Shown: piece by piece, positions 38,101-50,100 of the stretch
Layout of the letters: every line of letters begins with the position of its first letter
How positions within the stretch are numbered: position 1 is the stretch's first letter
Translations under genes and position numbers: made by a program
NCBI RefSeq assembly: GCF_963678635.1
Contig: NC_087071.1
Location: 8,605,842 to 8,669,841 of the forward strand
Source: Symsagittifera roscoffensis
Taxonomy: Eukaryota; Xenacoelomorpha; Acoela; Convolutidae
Direction of reading: 5' to 3'
Length of the DNA stretch: 64,000 nucleotides
Notes under the pieces: model-generated
What the model saw: the letters and a program-made list of their open reading frames with translations, nothing else
Database searches by the model: none
What the model was told of the DNA's origin: nothing

Positions 38101-41100
38101 AGACTGACTTGATTTTTTTTATACATTTCTCAATATTGCATTTTCACAAAAACCAGCCCTAAAGCTTTTTGAATTTATAAAATCAACACAATTTGAGAAA
38201 ACTGGATCATAAAATTTTTTCTTTCGCTGGGAATTCTGAAAATTAAATTCCACTTCCGAAACTAGAAATCGATCGCGTTTTTCGTGGCTTCTATAAGTTT
38301 GCTGATCGATAGCGTCGAAAATCAAAAGCAAAAAAAAATGAGCCTGAACAAATTTTAATACTTTTTCTAAAAAAAAAACAATAAATAATCATGACCTATG
38401 TAAGAGTCTGAACTACGTTCATCAACTCTTAAAAAATTAAAAATTTATTGAAAGATTCAATTTCAGAAAAACAATCGAAAAGCAAACAAAAGAAGTGTTG
38501 TAGCAAAACATCTTAATCTTAAAGCTAATTCAAAACAAGACAGGGTTGCTTGTTGCAGAAAATATCAACTGAGAATGCATGGTGCTGTTTTTTTCGGATG
38601 AATTTGTGTGCGTCTCAGTTACGGATGAGCTCAAGCGCAGCTTCCTTTGAAGCCGCAATTCAATTCATCAAATTATTCCAGATTTTCAGTTTTTAGCGCC
38701 ATCTCATTTAAGGTCAAATAAATTACTCAAAACCAAGAAAAAGACTCAAAGGCGGTATTTTTTCAAATCAAGTGCCTTCTAAGGAGAGAAAAAATCTAAT
38801 TCGCGTGAACTGGCTGCAAAAACGTGCAACGCAACAACAAGGCGGTTATCTAATTTTTTTTATTGAAAACTTTTTACAAATCAAGGTTAAAACGATAAGC
38901 AGTGGTTTTCTCATTGAACATTCCAACATATGAGGCCGATTCTCGGTGAAAAACTTCAAAACAGAAACAGATATTACTTACCCTTTCTCATTTTTTGCAC
39001 ACAGGATATGAGATTTCACTTGACCACTTTTCAAAACTTGAAAGCGAGTCCCACAACTTAATAAAACGCACACATTTGCTACTTGTTTACTAAAATCGAA
39101 GATCAGAAAGTACTTAAATTAGGCGACATATTTTGTAATTATTCAGTTTAAAAGCGCAAAGGCAGGTGCCTGAAATTCCATTTCCTGTTGAAGACCTACT
39201 CAGCATTCTCAGTAGACTCTTTGCTGTAACAGCAGATATCGAAGTTCTATAGCAACGAAATGCTTCTGATCACGAAGATCGAAAAACCCCATGCCTTGTT
39301 CTACGGTTTTATTTGACCCTACCAAATTATTAATTATGTTTGAAAATGAAGATATATATATGGGTAAAGTTTGACATTGAGAGATGGGTGTCTGTCTGGT
39401 GTTGTGCTTGATCGTCACAGATCGACAGTTTTTTTCCAAGGTCAAATGGCTTCTTTCTGCAACTTAATTCGAATTGAACTTCAAACACAGAGCCGAGGCG
39501 GAGCTTCGCAACACTTGCGATACAAAAAAACGGCGCATTACAAGATATAGAAATAGAAAAAAATGAAGCCCATTTATTGAAACAAAGCTGGAAAATTTTT
39601 TTTTTAAAATATTCAAAATCAGAGTTTGTAAATTTACAAACTGTGAGCAATTCTAATTATAGAAAAAACCTTTTGAAAAAACCCAAGCTTTGAAAAAAAA
39701 ACTGCTTGAAAACCGTTCTGGATTATCAAAACTGCATTTGGAAAAAAAAGACCGAAGAAGCAGCCGACAGAAATTAGGACGAAAACCACTACTCTGAAAA
39801 AAAAATTTAAAAAATTGTCTACTACCTAAAATGAAATAAGAGGTAATTTATTTGAAATAGAGCATGTCAGCCTGCACACGTGAAAGCAACTGCAATAATT
39901 GCACGCATGTCTTCAATTTTTAATATAAGTTCTTAACGGGGAAAAAAGTGTAGTTCCCGATTACAAGTCACTTGCTCTCGCAAGTTAAGAGGAATCAAAA
40001 GTTAAAACTCTAAAATTCAAACTTGAGCGTGATCAAATTTTTAGACATTTTCCTGAAAAAAAATATCACGAGCTATGTAAGTGTCTTCAGGGCAGTACAA
40101 CAGAGCCGATGTACAGCCGTGCCGAACATCAAAAATTTGTTCAACAAAATCGAAAATTATTTTGAATACTGTTCTTACTCAACCCAAATCACTGACAAGT
40201 AATTATATACAAGGGGCGGAAGTTGAAAAGACAAAAATGGCAAACGAAAGTTCCACAAGCGCGACGTCATCCAATTTCCTGAACAAACATTTAACTCAGC
40301 AAACTGTCACATGCTCTTCTCGAAAGCGCTCCAAAACAAAAGAGTATTCATGCAAAACTGCCTACAATTCACAAAAATTCCCAAAAATGATCAATGTTTG
40401 AGACTGTTGAACACATTTACAGTTTTGAAAATGTTGTACTTCAGCACTGTTGAAAGCCACCGTGTCTTCGCTACGTTCATTCACACTTAATATCTAATAT
40501 AATAAGCAGACTTTAGATTTTTTTATCTCTAATTTAGCTGGAAGAAAAAACTAACAAAGTATCTCACATGAAGTGAAAATCGCTTTATTCATAAGAACGA
40601 AGTTTTTTGACAAGTTTCACCTCGCACATCATTTAGATTGTCCACAAAAGATTCAGCTGACGCATTCTCTTTACATAGCTGAAACTCTTCAAAAAATGAT
40701 GCTGCCAATGATTATTTAGCCGTCCCTTTTACCGCTATAATTAATTCTCAAAATTAATCAAGAGCAAAAAAACAACAATAGATTCTATTGACACTGAAAA
40801 GAAAAGAACGTCTCACAAGAGCTTTATTAGCTTCTATCCACAAGAGCATTCAGTACGCAATTAATTAGTTCAACTTCAACAAACGTATGGCAAAATGCCG
40901 ATTTTTTTTTGCTTAGAAAAGAGGCAATGATATGACGAGCTTGATTTTAAAAAGAAGGAAACTCCTCAGTCATTGCTGAAAATATATTTTTATTAAGTCA
41001 TTCGTAAACAAAAATAAATCATGGGTAGGATAAAAAACTGCTATGCGATGGTTTAAATTTTTTTTTTTTTAAATCAATAAATTTGAAAGAAAAAGTTCAA

Positions 41101-44100
41101 GGAGTGACAATTTATTTAGGCAAGACATAGATACATATCCAATACCGCAGCTGTTAAATATATTTCATGCTTCAAAAGTTGGCCGATTGTATCTAGTATT
41201 TGAAAGTAAACCCAATTGAATACAGTGACCCTTTTTTCTGTTTTATACACTTCGTCAATGCCCTTCAATTGCATACCTGAGGATGGATATAAAGGATATA
41301 AACTTCATTTAATGATTAAAAAAATTTCACGTCGTGCGACTTTCAACACGGAGGCGAAGTTGCACTTCGGATATGCAAGCAAAAAAATGACCGATAACGC
41401 TACTGCCAAAAACTGAATGAGTAAAACTTTGAGTCTACAAAATTTCTGAAGTGACGCACGCCAATTATGTGTGAACATAATTGATTAGTGACGCAAGCTA
41501 ATAAGGAAGCTTTAGCAGTACCAGTCAGTTTTTAAAAAAAGAAAGTTACCAACAAACATGCCTCAATTTATAGAGCGGGCGCAGTTTAACTAGTATACGA
41601 AAAATTCATTAAAAACATCCGACCCTGCCCAGGATTGAACCCTATTATTTGGTTGCTGGTCTCCTTCCCTACCTCTACGCTACAGATCCATGATACCTTG
41701 AAGCTAAAGTGCTATTTGCAATATAATAGTCTGTGTTAATATCCTTAGCATTGGCTGTACTTAAAAGCTGGATCAAAATGAACACATTTTGTCGCAACAA
41801 TTGCATCGCAACAATATTTGCGACTTAGGTTGGAAAAAACAGATAGTTCATACTATAACACAAGCTATGCTTGTGTAAAGAAAAAATATAGAGCTGATTA
41901 GGAAAAAATAAATATAAATGCAAAAAATCCAACTTAATTAATTTCCTGCCACTCATTGAGATTTAATCAAATTGAAAAAGAGGCAAAAATACTACCAATA
42001 TGTCTTTGTTATGATGTCATTTTTGACCATCAACGAGCTTTCTTTAGGATAGTCAGTATTAGCTATAACAAAAACTAAACAGTCAAGTGATCAAAAAATA
42101 TGGGTGGATAATTTGGATATTCAAGTTAAAAATGAAAAATGCAGCAGCAAAGAAAAAACAGGTTGAAGCAAGTTTTTATAAAAATACTGCCAGCCCCGTG
42201 GACAAAACGAAGTACAAAACACAATGCAAATGAAAAACGCAATGTTTATCAGAAAAAAAAGATAAGAAAAACAGCCAAGGCGGATAGTAGACAATTATTT
42301 CAAAGGACAAAAAGTCAAAAAAAATTAGAATTGTTAATTGAGGAACTTAATTATTTTATTGAGTTTTTGTCGATAATAGGAAAGAAACTCCGATCCGTTT
42401 CAGCAAGGGAAAGCTCATATTAGATCAACACATTCACTCAATGTACCTCAAAAAAGTCACGGGTTCGATTAAAACTAAATTTAGTCTCGACTTCTATAGT
42501 CTAAATAATTAAGTAGGACATCTAAGAGTTGAAAACAAATGTTTTCCGCAAAAGAACTTCATTGAACACAGAGGCGAAGTTGCACTTCGCATACACAAGC
42601 AAAAATATGACCGATAACGCTTCTGTGAAAAATTAAATGAGTAAAACTTTGAGTCTACAAAATTTGTTAAGTGACGCCCGCCAATAATGACGCATTAGCA
42701 GTACGTCAATTTGCAAAAAAAAAAAATTCCAATTTACACGCCTCAATTTAAAGAGCACTAATGGAGCACTAATAACATGAAAAATTTAAATGTAACAAAA
42801 TTAAAATGGAAATTTTTTTTAATTTAAGATTTTTGTGAAAATCATTTCCCACACGCCATATTACGTACAAAGTGATAAATTTCGCTCCTAGTAACAAATC
42901 AATTATCGCAAATAAGCTTCCTTCAACCAATTTTGAACAATTTCTTTAACGGATTAAATCTCCGCTTACGCGTTATAAGCGCGAAATATATCGCGCGTTA
43001 ATTGTCCCAAATTGGCCAAAATGGCAATTTTTAAACCCCCATAACTTTACAAAAAAGGTCACAGGTGAAGTAACTTTGAAAACTTAAGCTCACGACAACA
43101 ATACTTTTTGAATGATATTTAAAAAAAAATCCCGTCAAAAATGGCTAGTTAAAAAATCGAACTTTGTCTGAAGAAAAATAAACCAACCCGAGCACAAATA
43201 TTCCGTTACTTTCGTTACCAAAGTCGTAACAAAAATAGCCTGATTTAAAATCCTTAGCAATGGCTGTATTTAATAGCTGGTTAATGATCAAAATGAAAAC
43301 TTTCAAAATGAACCCATTTTATCGCAAAAATATTTGCGTCGCAACATTATTTGCGACTTAGTTTGGAAAAAAAAGATAGTTCATATTATAACACAAGCAT
43401 TGCAAGTCCTGTTCATCTTATCTTCTATTCGATTCTGCAAATGAAAAAGAAATAAGCAAGTTAAAGGACGGAAGTTTTCAGGGTTGGGAAAGTTGCAGTA
43501 GCTACGTATATTATCTCTACAGATTCAATTCTTTCAATACTGCAAAAATGCTGATCTGTTATAAATTACCATCCAAAATATATAGGTTTTATAATGACTG
43601 CAACACGTTATGAAGTGAACAATTTCAATCACATTTTTTTGGAATGCTACATCATAAACAACGAGGAGCTACTTAGAAAACGTATCTTTAGTCTTCTCTA
43701 GTGTTTTCATTTTTCTAGTTTTTTTTCTAGTTTCGTTATTCTCCGTTTTGTTTTGACACACCCATTTCTTTTCAGCAAATTAATTAAATGGTTTTTTGAT
43801 GTAATTGAAGTCAGCAATGAGACATTACTGTTCTCAAATCATGTTAGAAGAAAACAGTAACTCTTTTTTTTCCACTCAAAGACACCTGAAAACAGATCTG
43901 TAGATCCAATGGTGATCTCTCAGGCAGTTGTGAAATTGTAAGTTGTCATTTTGTGAACTTTTCTATTTACATAATGCATGAAAATATACATAATGCATCT
44001 TTCCAACTTCGTCGGCATAAAACGAAGCATTTTCAACCATAAAAGTCCTCTACGCCGACCATTCAATAAGCGTAGCGGAACTTCAACAGCCGTAAAAATC

Positions 44101-47100
44101 TGGCTAGTCTACTCAGTTGAATCATTCAACATTTAGTGATCTACTGCTTATTTGAAAAACCAATCTATATACAAAAACTAAGCTGCTCTTCGCATACACA
44201 GAAAAAAAAAGAAGAAACTATTTTTGTTAATAACGGAGATAACAATTGATTTTGAGCAACGAAAAGAATCGTTGAACCGAATTGTTAAAATTCTAAAACT
44301 ATTCTTGATAGCGGTGGACACTTACAGGTGGTGAGCATTCCCAATGATATGCACTTGTTGAATCTGCAGGCGGCGCAGTTTCTTCTGCTCTGCTTTGTGA
44401 CGGAGCACTCGCTAGTCCATTTACAAGAGTAGTTCTGCTTCTGCTGCACTACTCGACGGAAGAATCCCTTGCAACTCTCACAGCAGTCGATGCCATAGTG
44501 GTGCCTAATTCACAAAAGTATGTTAGATCTTTACAACACCGGTGATATATTACAATAGAAGGCAGGTTCACATTAAATAGCTGGATCGCTTTTTGTTATA
44601 CTGGATCGCTTTTTGTTATACTTCGAACAGTATTTAGAACTTTTTTTCAAAAGCCAAATTTTTTGGTAAAAAAAGTGTAAAATTTGAACTTTTGAATGAC
44701 ATTTTATCTGGCAGAAAAATCTATTTAGAAAAACTATCGCAGTAGAATGTACAACTGGTTGAAAATTAAATGACTATATTATACATTAGAGTTCTCATAT
44801 TCAATCCATATTCTATACTCAAAATTACCACCTATTGTGCACATATCACCCATTCCCCACCCCAATTAAAATTAGGGAAACATCACTACTATGTGCAAAA
44901 CTCGCATATACTTAACCATTGATGTAGTTCATAGAAGTGGTTATGTCATACTAATCAGTTTTTTACGCTCTCAGAAAAAAATAGCCATTAATTGGAAAAG
45001 GGTCAAGGAGCTTCGTTATGTCTAATCAGCTATGTTTACTTAAAAAGGACACCTAATTAATTCAAAGAATTGTTAATTAAATGATTATAATTGACATCGC
45101 TTAAACTAAAAACGCCTTTTTTCACGCTCTCAGAAAATGACAATTTCTTTCCCTGTTTCCAGCTTCTCCTGCAAAGGGGAGGGGGACTCGCTAAAAAGTA
45201 CAAATCCGAAAAAAGTGCAAAAAACTAGAATATATTCATTTTTGCAGTTCCATGCAATTTAAAAATAGATGTTCAAAACTCTATCATGGTAACAAAAAAG
45301 TGCTTCAGAGTAGTTAAATTCAAAGTTCATCTTTCAATATTTAAAGAGTACTTTAAATATTGAAAGGTGAACTTTGAATTTAACTACTCTGAAGCACTTT
45401 CTTGTTTGCTACCATGATAGAGTTTTAAAACATCAGTTTTTAAATAGCATGGAACTGCAAAAAATAAATATATTCTAGTTGTAAAATTGAAGATTAGAAC
45501 TAATTAAAATTGATCAACAATACGAGCAAAATATGTTTTCTCTTTCAAAAAGTGCAATAGAACGCTACATAAAAAAAGTATAACATAAAAATCTCAATAC
45601 TGAGCTTTAGTACTAAATTACTGTGAGCTACAGTGATACCAAGTTTAATTTCCCTTAACTGACATCGAACGTCGACCAGTTTGAGTTTACTTACTGTTTG
45701 TTTTAAACTCAGTTTCAATCGAAATTCAGTTCGATGGAGAACAGATAATGACAAGCTGCATCTTGAACTCATGACTTTACATCATTTTGAGTTCATTTTT
45801 CGCAGAGCTGATTCCCAAACACTTTCCACGATCCAAATCAACCAACATAATTAACCAACTGCCATTTTTTAAGTAAACGATTACATATTCCAAAATTGGT
45901 TTCAGGCGATAACTCATGGATTTACAAGGTCAAGTATCGAACGTTAAAACAGCCCCAGGTAAATTTATTTACTCGACAATTACTCGAATTTAGATCACGT
46001 AATCCGATTGTTATGAATGTTCCGACCATATTCTTAAGAAAAAAAATTTTTTTTTTTCGTTTTTTTTTCAAATTAGTGTTGCTTTTTTTGCGCGAGGTGT
46101 GATGAAAGGATCTGAAGAAAACCTAAAATTTAAGTACATTCGTCAGTCACTGTAAGATAGGCAAAGATGACTAGAAATGTTTTCTCTTTTTTTTATAGAA
46201 ACTATTTTTACAATTTTGAAGTTTTTTATTCCAAAAAAGGCGCTAAAACACTCCAAAAAACAATTTTACTTAAGTTTCATGGCTTATCCTTTTATAATAA
46301 GCCAGTCGCTTGCTTTAATTGCTCGAAGTTAACATGAAAATCAAAAAGTTTGAAACCGGTTTTTCTCGACACTGGGACAACTTTCGAAAATTTCTAAATG
46401 TCGTTCGAATCAGGATTGATAGGGAGTTTGAATCAGGATTGTTATGTTATATGACTCAATCTATTCCGATGATTAATTGTGGTACGTGACTCTGTGTGGA
46501 AAATTTAAAAAAAAATAAAGAAAAAACAAAACACACCCGAATACAAAGCTTTTTCCCATTTTTCAAATGGTCGGAACATCAACCTTGTATCACCTTTAAT
46601 TACTCCTTAAAATGTATCGCTCTTTCATCGAAATGTATCTCTCTTTCCTGAAAATGCATCTATCTAGATGAAGAGACGATAAAAGAGCCAGTATCCCAAT
46701 TAAAACTCTTACCCTGTGGATACATCTCCGCAGACTGGACATGGGTCTGGCGGTAGTCTCCAACCCCTCTTAGCTGCGAATAAATTGGGACTGGCGAGGG
46801 GGGAGTCAGTCTGAATCCAGTTCTCAACTATCACACTCACTCCATTGTTAGCACCACTTCTACAAACAGACACAAAACATACACATTTATGTTTTAAAAT
46901 CTACGGAAGCAATGGCTCTTTTTCAACGTCCCTAAGGTTTTCGTTAATCAAAATTCCCAAAACCAATATTTAAAATAATAACTGGTACCACATCTAAAAA
47001 TAAACGAAGGTTGTAAAAGTGTAAAAGAACAAGACAACCGACAAAATGTTAATTGAAAATTATAAATCATTTTTCAGTTTCGAAGAAAACATATATGTTT

Positions 47101-50100
47101 GCTTAAAGCTCATTGAATTTCAAGAACTGTTTATGATTGGCACTCTTTCTTGAAATAAACCAAACTTCAGAAAACTGCAACATTGGGTTAACTATTATAC
47201 CCCTCGAAAATCTGAAATTTATCATCAACTTTCGAAACTAGAAGTTTTTCATGTTTTTTGGCGCCGTTTCCGCTTTCGTAATTGGAGAGCGCACTTTATT
47301 TCCGATTTAGCCAAAGAATTTGAATTGTACTCAAAAATACATATACACCTAAGTACATGCATAAATACACTAATATGTACCATGCACTTCTGTAGATATT
47401 AGATCATTTAAGATTTTTTCTTGAACAAAAAATCAGTAATACCTATATAAGTGAAAATCACTTCGAACTGGAAAATAACACCTAAAAACACATTAGATAC
47501 ATGTTAAACTTCTAAGTTTGCAGAAGCAGCGGCTCATTCCCTGTCTCCTATTTGACCTTTTTTTGGAAATCTGATTGACGGAAAATCTACTTTAAATAAC
47601 TTTAGCATAAAGAAAAGTGAGGATATGGCAGCTAAAAGACCTTTTGGTCTTCTACCAAAGCATTTTCCTCTTGAATACAAATTTATTAGATACATTTTGA
47701 AAATTTATTAAAGCATTGGCTCTTTCCAGTTTCTTGCACTTTGAGCTCTCTGAATTCCGACTTACGAAAGCCTATTTAAGGAGTTTGATGTTTTAAATCG
47801 CTTTTTAAAACAGTTTTGATGTATTAAAATATGCCAGCCTGAACAGCTTTGATCAAACTTCATTTCACGCAAACTGCTGCATGAACAAACATTATAAAAT
47901 CTTTTATTGCGACTCTCCGCTTGCAGTGGGAGACTGGAAAAAAGCAGAATTATTTTAGAATATTTATAGTTAGTCGAACACATCCTGCGTGTGATACATA
48001 AATGTGGAGAATTGGGAAACTGCATGTAGGTTTCAACAGAACTGAAATTGTGATGGCCGTTAATAAGCAAAAAGCGAAAACTTACTGGAAAAACATTGAA
48101 AAAAAAACTTGAACAAATTAAATATTGAACAAAATATTGAATAAAAAAAACATACTTAAAACTTTGGAACTACAGTAAAACTACAGTAAAACATTCTAAC
48201 ATATAGTGCCAATAAAGATACTAACAGGGAAACGTTTCAATTAAGATAAAGAAACCAAAATAAATGAATGACTTTTTTTGAACATTTTTCATCTTCCAAC
48301 CTTTGGGAAAGCAACACGTTGAAGTTCTTTGAAACTCAGACAGCTTTTTCGACTGATACTTAATTAGAGAAAACTGTGCCTACCGGTGAATTATTCTTCC
48401 GATTGAAGTTCTAAAAACTTACTTGTTGGTGCCAATTTCTAGATCGTAATTGGAGAGCGTAATTTGCATCCCCTTCAGTATATGATTTTGATTGAACTTG
48501 GGAAAAAAAACTAAACCGCAAAATAATTAAAGTTAAGCGTGGAAAACATTCAAGACTTTTCCTGCAAAAAAAATTAAATCACAGAAATAAATCAAACAAA
48601 AAATGAACAAGAACTTACAAAAACAAGAAAAAAAACATAAAAAAATTTCGTCAATTAATACCTGATTTAAGCTACCACGAATTACTCCCGAGAAAGCAGA
48701 TATAATTAAGAGATTTAAATGTATTTCGCTAAATGTCACCGTTCAGCGCCAGAGACGAACTGATTTTATCAGGAAACAAAGTTTTCAGTCCAGATTTCAC
48801 GATAGAGATTTTTGATCTATTTAAAAGTCAAAATCATGGTCGATTTTTAAGACTTTACTATGATACCACGCTTGAGGTTGTAAGAATAAAAAAGCGCGAA
48901 AATAATTCATTCGCGAGAATAATACTAAAAATAACAAGACTGCTCGTATCAGGGCGAAGCCCTGAATGTTCCGACTGCCTTTTAAGGTTTATGGAGCAGT
49001 AATAAAATTAAAAAATTAAATGAAATTTATGAAAAAAAAAAAATTTCTAAAAATTTTTATGAAAACCATCCCCCATACACAGTACAAAAGAACCTAATTT
49101 GCTCCTTGTAGCAAACCAAGTATGACAAATAGGCTTCTTTCAACCATTTGGAACAATTTCTAAGACGGATTAACTCTCCGCTTACGCGTTAATAGCGCAA
49201 AATATATCGCGCGTTAATTGTCCCAAATTGGCCAAAATGGCAATCTTTAAAACCCTGTAGCTTTACGAAAACTTTTCAAATTTAAGCTCAGGACAACAAT
49301 ACCTTTCGAATGATATAAAAAAATTCCGTCAAAAATGGCTAGTTAAAAAGTCGAAATTTGACTGAAGAAAAAAAAACCCACCCCGAGCACAAATATTCCG
49401 TTACTTTCGTATCGAAAGTCGGAACAATAATACTCAGAAAATAATAACTATAATCATAACTTATTGTTTTTACACAAAATATTAACCAAAATTCACAAAA
49501 TGAAAGTTAAGTTATTTTGAAACAGCCTGGGAGATCACAAATGGATCTGAAATCCGTTTTCAGGTGCCTCTGATTGGAAAAACGTGTTCCTTTTTCGTCT
49601 AAATGAATTAAGAACAATGTCTCCTTACAAGTTTTAACGAAATTCGTAAAATTATTTAATTAATTTGCAGATAAGATAAGAGGTTGGTTTATGTTATAGA
49701 TGTTCGCAACAAAACTATGTTCCAGTTCCTCTACAGACTGACTCAAAAAAATGAAAAAAAAAAACTTTTTCATTGTTTGTTATTCTTTTTTCATCTCATG
49801 AGAAGAACTGGAAAAAAACCAGTGAGAATAAATGATTTTATTTGATTAACAAGAGGATACGGGATTTATTAGCGAAAAGCAAAGAATCTTAGGACCAGTT
49901 TTTCTTGCAAAAAATTTCACAAAAAAAACATTTGTAAAGAAGAACTGGTTCTTAGATTCTTTAATTCTCGCAAGAAAGTCGAGTAAACTTTTCGTAATAA
50001 AAAATCATTTGCTCACTCTGGCCTGTATCAACATTGATTGAAACAGAAATGTCATTCAACGCACACGAAACCTGCATTTCGCAAACAAGGCATAAAATAG

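Noticed and set aside
39209-39445. Minus-strand frame (…VEQGMGFFDLRDQKHFVAIELRYLLLQQ) considered as a receptor LBD exon
   Set aside because: It lies between DBD and extension exons, not after them. It also lacks the LBD signature and has no clear splice sites.
48733-49002. Plus-strand 89-codon open frame (MSPFSARDEL...)
   Set aside because: It looks somewhat protein-like but has no recognised motif and no splice or promoter context, and its end overlaps a short dispersed repeat (CAGGGCGAAGCCCTGA). Left as unsupported.
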